Shown: piece after piece, positions 17,467 to 28,426 of the stretch
Position numbering within the stretch: the first letter of the stretch is position 1
Layout: every line of letters begins with the position of its first letter
Assembly: GCF_002261425.1 (NCBI RefSeq)
Contig: NZ_NEVJ01000003.1
Location: 2,852,001 to 2,916,000 of the forward strand
Source of the DNA: Bordetella genomosp. 9
GTDB lineage: Bacteria > Pseudomonadota > Gammaproteobacteria > Burkholderiales > Burkholderiaceae_B
Length of the DNA: 64,000 nucleotides
Direction of reading: 5' to 3'
Program-made: the position numbers and the translations under genes
The notes under the pieces: model-generated
Told to the model about the DNA's origin: nothing
What the model saw: the letters and a program-made list of their open reading frames with translations, nothing else
Database searches by the model: none

Positions 17467-19123
17467 GCGCCTGCGTTGGCGACGGCGCCGGCGTCGGTGT
17501 TGGCGTTGGCGTTGGCGCCGGCGCTGGTGCCGGCGACGTTGGCGCTGACGTTGGCGCCGGCGTCCCCGTCGTCGCGGACGCCTGCGACATCACCGGCGCA
17601 TCGACGTCGCCGTCCCAGCCGCCGCCCAGCGCGGCGATCAGCTGCACGCTGGCGACCAGCCGGTTGCCCATCAGCGAAATCGCCTGCCGTTCCGAACTCA
17701 AGGCGGTGTTTTCCAGCACCGCCACGCTCAGATAATCCACCAGCCCTTGCTGGTATTGATTCCGCGTCAGCTGCAGCGACTCGCGCGCCGCTTCCAGCGC
17801 CCGTTGCTGCACCTGCTGTTCGCGGTCGTAGACCCGCAGCTGGATCATGGTGTCTTCCACCTCGCGCAGCGCGCCCAGCACAACCTGCCGGTAGGCGGCC
17901 GCTTGCGCGTCGTACGCCGCCCGCGCCGATTCGACCTGCGACGCCCGCAAGCCGGCGTCGAACAGCGTCTGCGCCAGGGCCGGCCCGATCGACCAGAAGC
18001 GCGCCGGCGCGGTCAGCCACTGCGCGAACTGCCCGCTGCGAAAGCCGCCGTCGGCACTCAGCGTCAGGTCCGGGAACCAGGCCGCCTGCGCCACCCCGAT
18101 CTGCGCATTGGCCTGCGCCGTGCGGCGTTCCGCGCCGGCGACGTCGGGTCGGCGCTCCAGCAACTGCGACGGCAGGCCGACCGGGATGGCCGGCACCTTC
18201 TGCGTGAAAGGCATGCGCGACAGCGACAGTTTCGACGGCGGCTGGCCGACCAGCACGGCGATGGCGTGCTCGAACTGCCCGCGCTGCCATTCCAGGTCCA
18301 CCCACTGCGCGCGCGTGTTCTCCAGCTGCGTGCGGGCCACCGCCACGTCGGACTTGGCGGCCACGCCGGCGTTGTAGCGGTTCACGGTCAACTGCAGGGA
18401 CTTCTCGTTGGTCTCCACGGTTTCGCGCAGCAGGCGGTCCTGCTCGTCCAGCACGCGCAGCTGGAAGTAGTTCTGCGCCAACGTGCTTTGCGCGCTGAGC
18501 CGCGCGGCCGCCAGGTCCGCGGCGCTGGCCTGCGCCCCGGCCCGGCTGGCTTCGACGGAGCGCCGCACCGATCCCCAGATATCGGCTTCCCAGCTGACCG
18601 ACCCGGTCAGCGAATAGGTATTGCCCACGGTACCGCCACCGCCCGCGCCCGACGAACCCCCGCCGCCGCCCGAACGGGTCACGCCCGCGCCCACGCCCAC
18701 GGTCGGGAACAAGGCCGAGCGCGCGCCGCGCACCAGCGCCTGGGCCTGGCGATAGTTGGCCTCCGCCTGCGCGATGTCCAGGTTGGCCGCGTCCAGCTGC
18801 CGCATCAGGTCGTCCAGGATGGGATCCTGATAGACCCGCCACCACGCGCCGCGATCCGCCAGTTCGTTGGGCTGCGCGGGCCTCCAGCCTGGCGTGTCTT
18901 CCTGGCCTTCCTTGAACTGCGTACCCACGTCCAGCGCCGGCCGTACGTAATCGGGGCCGACGGCGCAGGCGCCCAGGGCGCCGCACAGGCCCAGCATCGC
19001 GACCAGCCGCGCCAGCGTGGCGGGCGGCCGGCCGCCGGATGGACCCGGCCGGCGGCGGACCGGGAAACGATGCGACGAACGCTGCGACGATAGGGTCGAC
19101 GGACGGGTCAACGAACGGCTCAT
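17438..19123 (-). CDS. NodT-family outer-membrane efflux lipoprotein (RND channel)
   Basis: A 561-residue TolC/NodT-type channel subunit. An unusually long Arg/Ser-rich leader precedes a lipoprotein signal with lipobox LGAC (Cys53), followed by AVGPDYVRP, the classic mature start of NodT lipoproteins. Two repeated outer-membrane-efflux domains follow (about 75-500). The last roughly 60 residues are a Pro/Ala/Thr-rich tail encoded by hexanucleotide-like repeats. This tail makes the protein longer than the usual 470-510 residues and reaches into the 3' end of the convergent Nudix gene. The ATG at 19123 overlaps the upstream RND permease stop (ATGA). It completes the tripartite pump with the three genes upstream. 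Confidence 0.9.
   Translation of the reverse strand: MSRSLTRPSTLSSQRSSHRFPVRRRPGPSGGRPPATLARLVAMLGLCGALGACAVGPDYVRPALDVGTQFKEGQEDTPGWRPAQPNELADRGAWWRVYQDPILDDLMRQLDAANLDIAQAEANYRQAQALVRGARSALFPTVGVGAGVTRSGGGGGSSGAGGGGTVGNTYSLTGSVSWEADIWGSVRRSVEASRAGAQASAADLAAARLSAQSTLAQNYFQLRVLDEQDRLLRETVETNEKSLQLTVNRYNAGVAAKSDVAVARTQLENTRAQWVDLEWQRGQFEHAIAVLVGQPPSKLSLSRMPFTQKVPAIPVGLPSQLLERRPDVAGAERRTAQANAQIGVAQAAWFPDLTLSADGGFRSGQFAQWLTAPARFWSIGPALAQTLFDAGLRASQVESARAAYDAQAAAYRQVVLGALREVEDTMIQLRVYDREQQVQQRALEAARESLQLTRNQYQQGLVDYLSVAVLENTALSSERQAISLMGNRLVASVQLIAALGGGWDGDVDAPVMSQASATTGTPAPTSAPTSPAPAPAPTPTPTPTPAPSPTQAPMPAPEKRP
17474..17585. repeat. Low-complexity GTTGGC/GCCGGC repeat coding the Pro/Ala/Thr tail of NodT
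   Basis: On the plus strand the stretch is built of repeated GTTGGC, GCCGGC and close variants, including four near-consecutive GTTGGC units around 17500-17516. On the coding strand it gives alternating Pro with Thr, Ala or Ser. Length variation between strains would change the tail in steps of two residues without shifting the frame. Confidence 0.6.
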
Positions 19124-22100
19124 GAATAATCCGTGGAAGGCGCGACGGCGCGCGCGGCGCGGCGGCGCCGCGCCCAGTGGCGCAAACGATCCAGATAGAG
19201 ATAAACGACGGGCGTGGTGTACAGGGTCAGCACCTGGCTGACCACCAGCCCGCCGACGATGGTGATGCCCAGCGGCTGGCGGATCTCGGCGCCCGTGCCG
19301 GTCGCCACGACCAGGGGAATCGCGCCCATGATGGCCGCCAGGGTGGTCATCATGATGGGGCGGAAACGCGTCACGCAAGCCTGGAAGATGGCCTCGCGCG
19401 GCATCAGCCCCTGGCCGCGTTCGGCGGCCAGCGCGAAGTCCACCATCATGATGGCGTTCTTCTTGACGATCCCGATCAGCAGGAACACGCCGATCAGCGC
19501 GATCACCGTGAACTGGCTGCGCATCACCATCAGCGCCAGCAAGGCGCCGATGCCGGCCGACGGCAAGGTGGACAGGATCGTGAACGGGTGCACGAAGCTT
19601 TCGTAAAGGATGCCCAGCACGATATACATGGTGACCAGCGCCGCCAGTATCAGCAGGGGCTGCTGCTGCTGGGTCTGCTGGGCCGCCGCCGCGGTGCCCT
19701 GGAAGCTGGCCTGGATCTGGTCCGTCGGCAGGCCGATGCGCGCCACGGCGTTGTCGATGGCCTCGCTGGCCTGGCCCAGCGACACGCCCGGGGCCAGGCT
19801 GAACGAAATCGTGTCCGCCACGAACAAGCCCTGGTGCTGCACGCTCAGCGGCGCGCTACCCACCTCGAAGGACGCGAACGACGCCAGCGGCACGCGGGCG
19901 CCCGTGCTGGTCACCACGTCGACCTTGCGCAGCGACTGCGCGTCCTGCGCGAAACTTTGCGGCACGCCCAATATCACGTGATACTGGTTCAACGGCCCAT
20001 ACATGACCGACACCTGCCGCTGGCTGAAGGAGTTGTTCAGCACGGCCGAGATATCCGACATGCTGACCCCCAGCCGCGTCGCCGCTTCGCGGTCGATCAC
20101 CAGGTTGACCTGCTGGCCCTTGTCCTCGACGTCCGTATCCACGTCCACCAGTTCCGGCAGCGTGGCCAGGGCCTGCTGCACGCGCGGCATCCAGGTGCGC
20201 AGCATCGACAGATCGCTGGCCATCAAGGCATAGTCGTACGAGCCGGTACTGCTGGCGCGTCCGCCGATCCGGATATCCTGCTGCGCCACCAGGAACATGC
20301 GCGCGCCGGGAATGCTCTGCAAGCGCCCGCGCAAACGTTCGATCACCACTTCCGCCGACACGCCGCGTTCGGACAGCGGCTTGAGCTGGATCTGCATGAA
20401 GCTGCTGTTGCTGCCGCCGCGCCCGCCGGCGTAGCCGGTCATGCTCTGCACGGCGGGATCCGACAGCACGACCTTGCGCATGTATTCCAGCTTGGGCACC
20501 GTCGCCTGGAACGAGGTCCCCTGGTCGACCCGGAAAAAACCCAGCAGCTGGCCCGTATCCTGGTTCGGGAAAAAGCCCTTGGGCACGATGACGTACAGGT
20601 ACACGTTCAGGCACACAGTCAGCAGCAGCACCACCATGACCAGCGGCCCGTGGTTCAGCGTCCAGCCCAGCGAGCGCGCATAGCCGTCGCTCAGGCGCTG
20701 GAAGCCGCGCTCGGACCACTGGCCCATGCGCGTCAGCAGCGCGCGGACGCGGCCGGGACGGCGCTCGCCGTCTTCACCGGCGGCGCCGTCGCGCTCGCCT
20801 TCGGGGCGTTCGGCGCGCAGCAGCTTGCCGCACATCATGGGCGTGAGCGTCAGCGACGTCACCAGCGACACCAGGATGGACGCCGACAGCGTGACGGCGA
20901 ATTCGCGGAAGAACCGCCCCACCACCCCGCCCATCAGCAAAATGGGAATGAACACGGCCACCAGCGACAGGCTCATCGACAACACCGTAAAGCCGACCTC
21001 GCGCGCGCCGCGCATGGCGGCGCGCACCGGCGGCATGCCTTTTTCGATGTAGCGCATGATGTTTTCCAGCACCACGATGGCATCGTCGACGACGAAGCCG
21101 GTGGCGACGATCAGCGCCATCAGCGAAATGGTGTTCAGCGTGTAGCCGCACAGGTACATGATGCTGAAGGTGCCGATCAACGACACCGGCACCGCCACGC
21201 TGGGGATCAGCGCCGCGCGCACCCGCCGCAGGAATACCAGCACCACGATCATCACCAGGCCGACGGCGATCGCCAGCGTCAGCTCCGCCTCGTGCAGCGA
21301 CGCGCGGATACTGGGCGAACGGTCCTGCGCCACCCGGATCTCCACGTCGCCGGGCATCTGCGCCTGCAGCTGCGGCAGTTCTTCCCGCAGATCGTCGACG
21401 ACCTTGATGATGTTGGCCGCGGCTTCGCGGCGCACGATCAGCAGGATGGCCTTGCGCTCGTTGTAGAAGCCGGTCTGGAACAGGTCCTCGACCGAATCCT
21501 CGACCGTGGCGACGTCGGACAGCCGCACCGGCGCGCCATCGCGCCAGGCCACGATCAGGGGCCGGTACTGCGCGGCCTTGCTCAGCTGGTCGCTGGCCAT
21601 GATGGTCCACTGGTATTCACCGTTCTCGATGAATCCCTTGGGCCGGTTGGCGTTGGCATTCGACAGCGCGGTGCGCACGTCGTCCAGCGACACGCCGCGA
21701 CTGGTCAGCGCGCCGGGCAGGACCTCGACCCGCACGGCCGGCAGCGAACTGCCGCCCACGGTCACGTCCCCGACGCCGTTCACCTGCGACAGCTTCTGCG
21801 CCACGATGGTCGACGCCAGGTCGTACAGCTCGCCCTGCGTATGCGTGCTGGACGTCAGCGCCAGCGTCATGATGGGCGCGGCCGACGGGTTCGCCTTGCG
21901 ATAGGTGGGATTGCTTTTCAGGCCGCTGGGCAGCAGCGTGCGCGACGCATTGATGGCGGCCTGCACGTCGCGCGCGGCGCCGTCGATGTCGCGGCTCAGG
22001 TCGAACTGCAGCGTGATGCGCGTCGATCCCTGCGTGCTGCTGGACGTCATCTCGGTCACGCCGGCTATGGCGCCCAGCGCGCGCTCCAGCGGCGTCGCCA

Positions 22101-22287
22101 CGCTGGACGCCATGGTTTCCGGACTGGCGCCGGGCAGGCTGGCCGTGACGGAGATCGTCGGGATATCCACTTCGGGCAGCGGCGCCACCGGCAGCAGGCG
22201 AAAGGCCAGCGTGCCCGCCAGCACGACCGCCAGCGCCAGCAGCGTGGTCGCCACCGGGCGCACGATGAAGGGCGCCGACAGGATCAT
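19120..22287 (-). CDS. mdtC: RND efflux permease, MdtC-like subunit
   Basis: A 1055-residue inner-membrane proton/drug antiporter of the HAE-1 RND family with twelve predicted helices and two large periplasmic loops. Conserved signatures include the N-terminal [15 protein letters not shown] helix, [21 protein letters not shown] in TM4 with the proton-relay Asp pair, and [15 protein letters not shown] in the second half. A charged insert lies in the cytoplasmic loop around residues 500-530. It is coupled by 4-base overlaps to the MdtB-like gene upstream and to NodT downstream. Two non-identical permeases in tandem are typical of MdtBC heterotrimers, which export bile salts, novobiocin and other drugs. 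The substrate here is unknown. Confidence 0.92.
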   Translation of the reverse strand: MILSAPFIVRPVATTLLALAVVLAGTLAFRLLPVAPLPEVDIPTISVTASLPGASPETMASSVATPLERALGAIAGVTEMTSSSTQGSTRITLQFDLSRDIDGAARDVQAAINASRTLLPSGLKSNPTYRKANPSAAPIMTLALTSSTHTQGELYDLASTIVAQKLSQVNGVGDVTVGGSSLPAVRVEVLPGALTSRGVSLDDVRTALSNANANRPKGFIENGEYQWTIMASDQLSKAAQYRPLIVAWRDGAPVRLSDVATVEDSVEDLFQTGFYNERKAILLIVRREAAANIIKVVDDLREELPQLQAQMPGDVEIRVAQDRSPSIRASLHEAELTLAIAVGLVMIVVLVFLRRVRAALIPSVAVPVSLIGTFSIMYLCGYTLNTISLMALIVATGFVVDDAIVVLENIMRYIEKGMPPVRAAMRGAREVGFTVLSMSLSLVAVFIPILLMGGVVGRFFREFAVTLSASILVSLVTSLTLTPMMCGKLLRAERPEGERDGAAGEDGERRPGRVRALLTRMGQWSERGFQRLSDGYARSLGWTLNHGPLVMVVLLLTVCLNVYLYVIVPKGFFPNQDTGQLLGFFRVDQGTSFQATVPKLEYMRKVVLSDPAVQSMTGYAGGRGGSNSSFMQIQLKPLSERGVSAEVVIERLRGRLQSIPGARMFLVAQQDIRIGGRASSTGSYDYALMASDLSMLRTWMPRVQQALATLPELVDVDTDVEDKGQQVNLVIDREAATRLGVSMSDISAVLNNSFSQRQVSVMYGPLNQYHVILGVPQSFAQDAQSLRKVDVVTSTGARVPLASFASFEVGSAPLSVQHQGLFVADTISFSLAPGVSLGQASEAIDNAVARIGLPTDQIQASFQGTAAAAQQTQQQQPLLILAALVTMYIVLGILYESFVHPFTILSTLPSAGIGALLALMVMRSQFTVIALIGVFLLIGIVKKNAIMMVDFALAAERGQGLMPREAIFQACVTRFRPIMMTTLAAIMGAIPLVVATGTGAEIRQPLGITIVGGLVVSQVLTLYTTPVVYLYLDRLRHWARRRRAARAVAPSTDYS

Positions 22288-25200
22288 CGCGGCGCCTCGG
22301 CGGTGCCCGTCCTCGACCGCTTGTTCCAGCGGCGCGCCAGGCGGTCGAACATCAGGTAGATGACCGGCGTGGTGAAGAGCGTGAGCACCTGGCTGACCAG
22401 CAGCCCGCCCACCATCACCAGGCCCAGCGGCTGGCGCAGCTCCGATCCCGTGCCGGTCGACAGCATCAGCGGCACCGCGCCGAACAGCGCGGCCAGCGTC
22501 GTCATCAGGATGGGCCGGAAGCGCAGCAGCGCCGCTTCGTGGATGGCTTCACGCGGCGCCAGGCCGCGCTTGCGCTCGGCTTCCAGCGCGAAGTCGATCA
22601 TCATGATGGCGTTCTTCTTGACGATCCCGATCAGCAGGATGATGCCGATGATGCCTATCATGTCCAGCTCGGTGCGCGTCAGCAGCAGCGCCAGCAGCGC
22701 GCCCACCCCGGCCGATGGCAGGGTCGACAGGATGGTCACCGGGTGGATGAAGCTTTCGTACAGCACCCCCAGCACGATGTACATCGTGACGATCGCGGCC
22801 AGGATCAGCCACAGCGTGCTGGTCAGCGAATTCTGGAAGGCCTGGGCGGCTCCCTGGAAACGCGTCTCGATGCCGGCGGGCAGGCCCATGTCCTGCTCGG
22901 CGTCATGGATGGCCGCCACGGCGTCCGACAGCGATGCGCCCGGCGCCAGGTTGAACGACACCGTCACCATGGGGAACTGGTCCAGCCGGTTGATCGCCAG
23001 CACCGTGCTGGATTCGCTGATGTGCGCCACGCTGGTCAGCGGCACCTGCGTGCCGGCGGCCGTGGGCACGTAGATCTGCGCCAGCGCGTCGGGACCGCGG
23101 CTGAACTGCGGCTGCACCTCCAGCACGACCCGGTACTGCGCCGATTGCGTGAAGATGGTGGAAATCAGGCGCTGCCCGAAGGCGTTGTACAGGGCCTCGT
23201 CGATCACCGCCGCGGTAATGCCCAGGCGCGACGCCGCGTCGCGGTCGATATCGATATACGTCTCCAGGCCGCCGTCCTGCAGGTCGTCGGTGACGTCGGC
23301 CAGTTGCGGCAGCTGGCGCAGCCGCTCGACCACGCGCGGCGTCCAGGCGCTCAGCATCTGCAGGTCGGGATTGGACAGCGTCAGCTGGTACTGCGTGCGG
23401 GCGATGCGGTCCTCGATGGTCAGGTCCTGCACCGGCTGCATGTAGACCGTCATGCCCTGCACCTTGGCCAGCGACTGGCGCAGGCGCGCCAGGACTTCGG
23501 GCATGGAGCCTTCGCGCTGCTCGCGCGGCTTCAGCGAGATCTGGATGCGGCCGGCGCTCAGGGTGGCGTTGCTGCCGTCCACGCCGATGAAGGACGACAC
23601 GGTCTGCACGTCCGGATCGGCCAGGATGACACGCGCGGCCTCCTGCTGGCGTTCCGCCATGGCCTGGAAGGAAATCGTCTGCGGCCCTTGCGTGATGGCC
23701 TGGATCAGGCCCGTGTCCTGCGGCGGGAAAAAGCCTTTCGGCACGACGGCATACAGCAGCACCGTCAGCGCGAAGGTCGCCAGCGCCACCAGCAGCGTCA
23801 AGGGCTGGTGGTTCAGCACCACCCGCAGCATGCGGTCATAGCCGGCGATCGTGCGATCGATGGCCGCGCCCGTCCATTGATGGAAGCGGCCATGGTGAAC
23901 CACCGGCCGCGCGGGCTGGCCCGGCGCCGTGGGCACGCCGTCGTCCGGCAGCGGCCGGCCCGCGGCGTCGCGCGCGGGCTTGCCTTCGGGCTTGAGCAGC
24001 CGCGCGCACATCATCGGCGTCAAGGTCAGCGACACCAGCAGCGAGATCAGGATGGACACCGCCAGCGTGATGGCGAATTCGCGGAACAGGCGGCCCACCA
24101 CCTCGGTCATGAACAGCAGGGGGATCAGCACCGCGATCAGCGAGAACGTCAGCGAGATCAGCGTGAAGCCGATCTGTCCCGCGCCCTTGAGGGCCGCCTG
24201 CAAGGGCGTTTCGCCTTCTTCCAGATGGCGCGCGATGTTCTCGATCATGACGATGGCATCATCCACCACGAAGCCCGTGGCGATGGTCAGTGCCATCAAG
24301 GTCAGGTTGTTGATGCTGAAGCCGGCCAGGTACATGATGCCGAACGTACCGATCAGCGACAGCGGCACCACCACGCTGGGGATCAGCGTGGCCGTCAGGC
24401 TGCGCAGGAACAGGAAGGTCACCATGACGACCAGCCCGATCGACAGCAGCATTTCGAAGCGCACGTCGTTGATCGAATCCCGGATGGTCTGGGTGCGGTC
24501 GGCCACGACGGTCACGTCCAGCGTGGCCGGCAGCGACGCCCGCAACTGCGGCAGCAGCGCATTGATGCGGTTCACCACGTCGATGACGTTGGCGCCCGGC
24601 TGCCGCTGCACGTTCAGCAGCACCGCCGGCTTGTCGCCGGCCCAGGCGGCCTGGCGCACGTCCTCCGCGCCCTGCACCGCCTTGGCCACGTCCGACAGCC
24701 GCAGCGGCGCATTGTTGCGGTAGGCGATGATCAGGTCGTTGTAGTCGGTGGGCGCCTTCAACTGGTCGTTGGCGTTGATGGTCGTCGACCGGCGCGGCCC
24801 GTCCAGGTTGCCCTTGGGCTGGTTGACGTTGGCGGCCACGATGGCGGTGCGCAGGTCCGACATCGCCAGCCCGTTGGCCGCCAGCGCCTGCGGATTCACC
24901 TGTATGCGCACGGCCGGCCGCTGGCCGCCGGCGATGCTGACCAGTCCCACGCCGGGAATCTGCGACAGCTTCTGCGCCATGCGCGTATCGATGAGGTCGC
25001 GCACCTGCGGCAGCGGCATGGTCGGCGACGTGATGCCCAGGGTCAGCACCGGCGCGTCGGCCGGGTTGACCTTGTTGTAGGTAGGCGGCAGCGGCAGGTC
25101 GGTCGGCAGCAGGTTGGACGCCGCATTGATGGCGGCCTGCACCTCCTGCTCCGCGACGTCCAGCGAGATGTCCAGCGTGAACTGCAGGGTGATGACGGAT

Positions 25201-25463
25201 GCCCCACCCGAGCTGGTGGAAGACATCTGGTTCAGGCCGGGCATCTGGCCGAACTGCCGCTCCAGCGGCGAAGTCACCAGGGACGTCATCACGTCCGGGC
25301 TGGCGCCGGGATACAGCGTCACCACCTGGATGGTCGGGTAATCGACTTCCGGCAGCGCGGAGACCGGCAGCAGCCGGTAGGCGATCAGGCCGGCGATCAG
25401 TATCGCCACCATCGTCAATGTGGTGGCGACCGGCCGCAGGATGAAGACGCGAGAGGGGCTCAT
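22284..25463 (-). CDS. mdtB: RND efflux permease, MdtB-like subunit
   Basis: A 1059-residue RND permease with the same layout as its neighbour. Motifs include [18 protein letters not shown] at the start, [21 protein letters not shown] in TM4, [19 protein letters not shown] and [20 protein letters not shown] Pro/Gly-rich insert of about 40 residues lies in the central cytoplasmic loop (around residues 500-540). It is the first of the two permease genes, 24 bases after mdtA, and its stop overlaps the mdtC-like start. It likely forms a B2C heterotrimer with MdtC, as shown for the E. coli system. Confidence 0.92.
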   Translation of the reverse strand: MSPSRVFILRPVATTLTMVAILIAGLIAYRLLPVSALPEVDYPTIQVVTLYPGASPDVMTSLVTSPLERQFGQMPGLNQMSSTSSGGASVITLQFTLDISLDVAEQEVQAAINAASNLLPTDLPLPPTYNKVNPADAPVLTLGITSPTMPLPQVRDLIDTRMAQKLSQIPGVGLVSIAGGQRPAVRIQVNPQALAANGLAMSDLRTAIVAANVNQPKGNLDGPRRSTTINANDQLKAPTDYNDLIIAYRNNAPLRLSDVAKAVQGAEDVRQAAWAGDKPAVLLNVQRQPGANVIDVVNRINALLPQLRASLPATLDVTVVADRTQTIRDSINDVRFEMLLSIGLVVMVTFLFLRSLTATLIPSVVVPLSLIGTFGIMYLAGFSINNLTLMALTIATGFVVDDAIVMIENIARHLEEGETPLQAALKGAGQIGFTLISLTFSLIAVLIPLLFMTEVVGRLFREFAITLAVSILISLLVSLTLTPMMCARLLKPEGKPARDAAGRPLPDDGVPTAPGQPARPVVHHGRFHQWTGAAIDRTIAGYDRMLRVVLNHQPLTLLVALATFALTVLLYAVVPKGFFPPQDTGLIQAITQGPQTISFQAMAERQQEAARVILADPDVQTVSSFIGVDGSNATLSAGRIQISLKPREQREGSMPEVLARLRQSLAKVQGMTVYMQPVQDLTIEDRIARTQYQLTLSNPDLQMLSAWTPRVVERLRQLPQLADVTDDLQDGGLETYIDIDRDAASRLGITAAVIDEALYNAFGQRLISTIFTQSAQYRVVLEVQPQFSRGPDALAQIYVPTAAGTQVPLTSVAHISESSTVLAINRLDQFPMVTVSFNLAPGASLSDAVAAIHDAEQDMGLPAGIETRFQGAAQAFQNSLTSTLWLILAAIVTMYIVLGVLYESFIHPVTILSTLPSAGVGALLALLLTRTELDMIGIIGIILLIGIVKKNAIMMIDFALEAERKRGLAPREAIHEAALLRFRPILMTTLAALFGAVPLMLSTGTGSELRQPLGLVMVGGLLVSQVLTLFTTPVIYLMFDRLARRWNKRSRTGTAEAPR

Positions 25464-25487
25464 GGGCGGAAACTCACGGGCGCGGAC

Positions 25488-26825
25488 TCACGGCGTGGTC
25501 CGCGGGGCCGTGCCGGGCGTGGTGGTGGCCGGTCCCGCCCCCAGCGACGCGCCCGGCGTGGGCGGCGTGACTTCCGCGGGATTGCTGACGACTTCCACCT
25601 TGGCGCCGGCGCGCAGCCGGTCGGTGCCTTCGGTCACCACCCGGTCGCCGGGCTTGAGCCCATCCGTGACCACCACCAGGTCGCCGCTGACCGGCCCCAG
25701 CTTCAGCTGCCGCACGGCCACCGTATTGTCCGGCTGGGCGACGAACACGAACGGCCCCTGCGAACCGCGCTGCACCGCGCCGTTGGGGATCACCGTCTGG
25801 CCCTTGAGGGTCTGCACCAGCAACTGGATGTTGACGAACTGGTTGGGGAAGAGCGCGTCGTCGGCATTTTCGAAACGCGCCTTCAGCTTGACCGTGCCCG
25901 TGGTCACGTCGATCTGGTTGTCCAGGGTTTCCAGCACGCCGGACGCCAGGCGCTTGGTGTTGGTGCGATCCCAGGCATCGACGCGCAACGTCCTGCCGGC
26001 CTGCATCTGCTCGCGCACGTCGGGCAGCTGCGTTTCCGGCAGCGTGAAGATCACCGCGATAGGCTGGGTCTGCGTGATCACCACCAGGCCGTTGGTGTCG
26101 CTCGACGACACCAGGTTGCCGGGGTCGACCTGGCGCAGGCCCAGGCGCCCATCGATCGGCGCGGTGATGCGGGCGAAGGTCAGCTGCAGCCGGGCATTGT
26201 CCACATTCGCCTGGTCGGTCTTCAGCGTGCCTTCGAACTGGCGCACCAGGGCGGCCTGGGTATCGACCTGCTGCCTGGCGATGGAATCCTGCTTGTACAG
26301 CGCCTGGTAGCGCGCCAGGTCGCGGCGGGCGTTCTCCAGCTGCGCCTGATCCTGCTGCTGGGAGCCCAGGGCCTGCTGCAATTGCACATTGAAGGGACGC
26401 GGGTCGATCTGCGCCAGCACATCGCCCGCCTTGACGCGCTGGCCTTCCTTGAAATTCACCTGCACCAGTTCGCCATCGACCCGGCTGCGTACAGTGACCG
26501 TGTTGTAGGCCGTCACCGTGCCCAGCGCCGGCAGCAGGATGTCGACGTCCTTGGTCGCGGCGGCATAGACGCGCACCGGTACCGCCGGCTCGGCCATGGG
26601 CGCGCCCGGTCCGCCCGCTCCTGGCCGATGCCGTCCGCCGCCACCCCCAGCGGCGGCGCCCGCGCGCTGCCCGGCCGCCCCCACCCGGGTGTGGCCGTTT
26701 TCCGCGACGGGCTTGGGGCGGAACACCAGCCAGGCGATGCCTGCCAGGACAAGAACCGCCACCACCCAGGCAATGGCGCGTCGGCGCGGCCGGGAGGACG
26801 GATTGATGCGAGGACGATCGGACAT
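25488..26825 (-). CDS. mdtA: RND periplasmic adaptor (membrane-fusion) protein, MdtA-like
   Basis: A 445-residue membrane-fusion protein. An N-terminal anchor helix (about 19-37) is followed by a Gly/Ala-rich stretch, the first lipoyl half ([22 protein letters not shown]), an alpha-helical hairpin rich in Gln and Ala (about 145-205), the second lipoyl half ([20 protein letters not shown]) and beta-barrel domains. It links the RND permeases to the NodT channel across the periplasm. ATG 26825 was chosen over a TTG nine bases upstream; no strong ribosome site is visible for either. It is the promoter-proximal gene of mdtABC-nodT, and a candidate TetR operator lies 40 bases upstream. Confidence 0.92.
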   Translation of the reverse strand: MSDRPRINPSSRPRRRAIAWVVAVLVLAGIAWLVFRPKPVAENGHTRVGAAGQRAGAAAGGGGGRHRPGAGGPGAPMAEPAVPVRVYAAATKDVDILLPALGTVTAYNTVTVRSRVDGELVQVNFKEGQRVKAGDVLAQIDPRPFNVQLQQALGSQQQDQAQLENARRDLARYQALYKQDSIARQQVDTQAALVRQFEGTLKTDQANVDNARLQLTFARITAPIDGRLGLRQVDPGNLVSSSDTNGLVVITQTQPIAVIFTLPETQLPDVREQMQAGRTLRVDAWDRTNTKRLASGVLETLDNQIDVTTGTVKLKARFENADDALFPNQFVNIQLLVQTLKGQTVIPNGAVQRGSQGPFVFVAQPDNTVAVRQLKLGPVSGDLVVVTDGLKPGDRVVTEGTDRLRAGAKVEVVSNPAEVTPPTPGASLGAGPATTTPGTAPRTTP

Positions 26826-26864
26826 GAGGGCCAAAGGGGGACGCTACCGGGACCGCTATTGTCT

Positions 26865-26880
26865 ACCAGACCAGTCCGGT
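26865..26880. promoter_or_regulatory. Candidate TetR-type operator/promoter of the mdtABC operon
   Basis: ACCAGACCAGTCCGGT is an imperfect 16-bp palindrome (six of eight half-site positions pair). It resembles operators of TetR repressors of RND pumps. A TATAAA sequence sits directly upstream on the minus strand and could be a -10 element, so a bound repressor would block the operon. No tetR gene is present in this window, so the regulator would have to act in trans. Confidence 0.4.
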
Positions 26881-26945
26881 TTTATAGCGACGGCCGGTGT
26901 TTTGAAATCGGCCGCAACAGGTATGCCACCCGGGGCCTCGGCGCC

Positions 26946-27695
26946 TCAGGCGCAGAGCGACATCTCGAAAGCGATGTTGCGCGCGACCTGCTGTGGCTTC
27001 AGCTCGCCGTCCTGGGTGGAAAACCTGATCCAGATCATGTACTTATTGGCACTGATCTCTGGGAAAATCCCGCTTTCGCCATCCACCCACACGCGCAGCA
27101 GCTGGTGCGCCTTGCCGGCCAGCATCTGCTGGTATGTGCCCTGCTCTGCCACGGCTTCGACCCGGCGGCCGGATTCGCGCAGCAGGCGCAGGCCGATCTG
27201 CAGGCCCTCATGCAAGGGCAGCAAAGGGTCGATCCAGGCTTTCAGATCGGCGCAACGCACGGCTTCCGGCTTCTGCTGCCAGGCGTAGTACGAAGGCATT
27301 TCGATCTGGGTGCCACCGCCCGGCACGGCCAGCCGGCCGCGCAGGCTGACCAGCCACTCGTTTTCCCGCAGCGGCTGCCCGGTCTTGCCCTGGGACACCA
27401 GCGAGGTGCTGGTTTTTTCCATATCCCGCAACATCGTTTCCAGCGCTTCCTGCGAAACGTCGGGATGGTCGCGCAGCGGGACCAGTTGCAGGCGTTGCCG
27501 CTCGATGTCCTGCAGCACCGAACTTTTGACGTCCGTGCGCTCGATGGCGTCGAGAATGTCAAAAATGGTGCCGACGGCGATCTGGTGATTCTTGGGATCA
27601 CCCGGGCGTGCGAAGAAGAACAGCCGGTCGAAGAGGTATTCCAGGCGCAGATACGCCCGGATGCGCTCATTGAAGGGATATTCGTAAAGAATCAC
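26946..27695 (-). CDS. zapD: Cell-division protein ZapD
   Basis: A 249-residue ZapD (formerly DUF1342). It binds and cross-links FtsZ filaments at the division site in the cytosol. The family's conserved N-terminal helix (YEYPFNERIRAYLRLEYLFDRL) and the C-terminal beta domain (VWVDGESGIFPEISANKYMIWIRF) are present. It begins with GTG at 27695 with a weak ribosome site. It follows coaE by 73 bases and shares the coaE-zapD arrangement widespread in proteobacteria. Confidence 0.95.
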   Translation of the reverse strand: MILYEYPFNERIRAYLRLEYLFDRLFFFARPGDPKNHQIAVGTIFDILDAIERTDVKSSVLQDIERQRLQLVPLRDHPDVSQEALETMLRDMEKTSTSLVSQGKTGQPLRENEWLVSLRGRLAVPGGGTQIEMPSYYAWQQKPEAVRCADLKAWIDPLLPLHEGLQIGLRLLRESGRRVEAVAEQGTYQQMLAGKAHQLLRVWVDGESGIFPEISANKYMIWIRFSTQDGELKPQQVARNIAFEMSLCA

Positions 27696-27768
27696 GCTCG
27701 ATACAGACCCGTCGTAGAACCGGCCGCAACCGAAGTCGCGCCGATGTTGTCATGGATGCCTGCCGCGC

Positions 27769-28407
27769 TTACGCGGCGTGGCCCGAGGCCGACGCCAGGG
27801 CGCACCATCGGTCGTGCAGTGCTTTCGTCCGCGCGCACAGCGTGTCAGCGGACGTGGCGCCGTCATTCAATATAACGTCGTGCGCGGCGGCCAGACGGGT
27901 TTCCCGCGCGGCCTGTGCCGCCATAATACGCTCTATGGTGTCGGCCGTCAGCCCGCTGCGCGAGCGCACGCGGCGGATCTGGGTTTCGGGGTCGCAATCG
28001 ACCACGCAGACCCGGTCGACCCGCTCGGCCCAGCGCCCCGATTCGATGAGCAGCGGCACCACGTAGACCACATAGCATCCCGCCGCGCGCGCGCCGGCAT
28101 CCAGCGCGGTGCGCGATATCAAGGGGTGCAGGATGGCTTCCAGGCGGGCGCGGGCCTGCGGATCCTCGAACACGCGCGCCCGCATCCAGGCGCGGTCCAT
28201 GGCGCCGTCGGCGGCCGCGGCTTCGGGCCCGAAAGCCCGCACGATTTCCGCCATCGCCGCCCCGCCGGCCGCCGTCAGGGACCGCGAAATCTCATCGGTA
28301 TCGATGACCGTGGCGCCCCAGGACGCCAGCAGATCGGCCACCCGGCTCTTGCCCGAGCCGATGCCGCCGGTAAGCCCGATCTTCAAGGGCGTCCCCACAT
28401 CGCGCAT
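27769..28407 (-). CDS. coaE: Dephospho-CoA kinase
   Basis: A 212-residue CoaE that phosphorylates dephospho-CoA in the last step of CoA synthesis. The P-loop is LTGGIGSGKS at residues 13-22. The substrate-contacting acidic motif is VIDTDEISRSL, and a lid follows near residue 110. A GGGGAGA ribosome site precedes the ATG region. The gene lies 19 bases after pilD and upstream of zapD, probably in one operon. Length is normal. Confidence 0.95.
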   Translation of the reverse strand: MRDVGTPLKIGLTGGIGSGKSRVADLLASWGATVIDTDEISRSLTAAGGAAMAEIVRAFGPEAAAADGAMDRAWMRARVFEDPQARARLEAILHPLISRTALDAGARAAGCYVVYVVPLLIESGRWAERVDRVCVVDCDPETQIRRVRSRSGLTADTIERIMAAQAARETRLAAAHDVILNDGATSADTLCARTKALHDRWCALASASGHAA

Positions 28408-28426
28408 GTTTTCTCCCCATGCCGCC

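Noticed and set aside
19177..22359. A second long open frame (about 1060 codons) on the plus strand opposite mdtC
   Set aside because: Same reason: composition of an antisense shadow, no motifs, and the minus-strand RND permease is intact.
17438..26945. Recent horizontal island carrying the RND pump
   Set aside because: Codon and base composition look like the neighbours and no integrase, IS or flanking repeat was found; only the broken synteny supports insertion.
22539..27875. A very long open frame (about 1780 codons) on the plus strand opposite the mdtB, mdtA and zapD genes
   Set aside because: Its translation is His/Arg/Gln-rich with no domain and covers three well-supported genes on the other strand. 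It reflects the third-position GC of the real genes.
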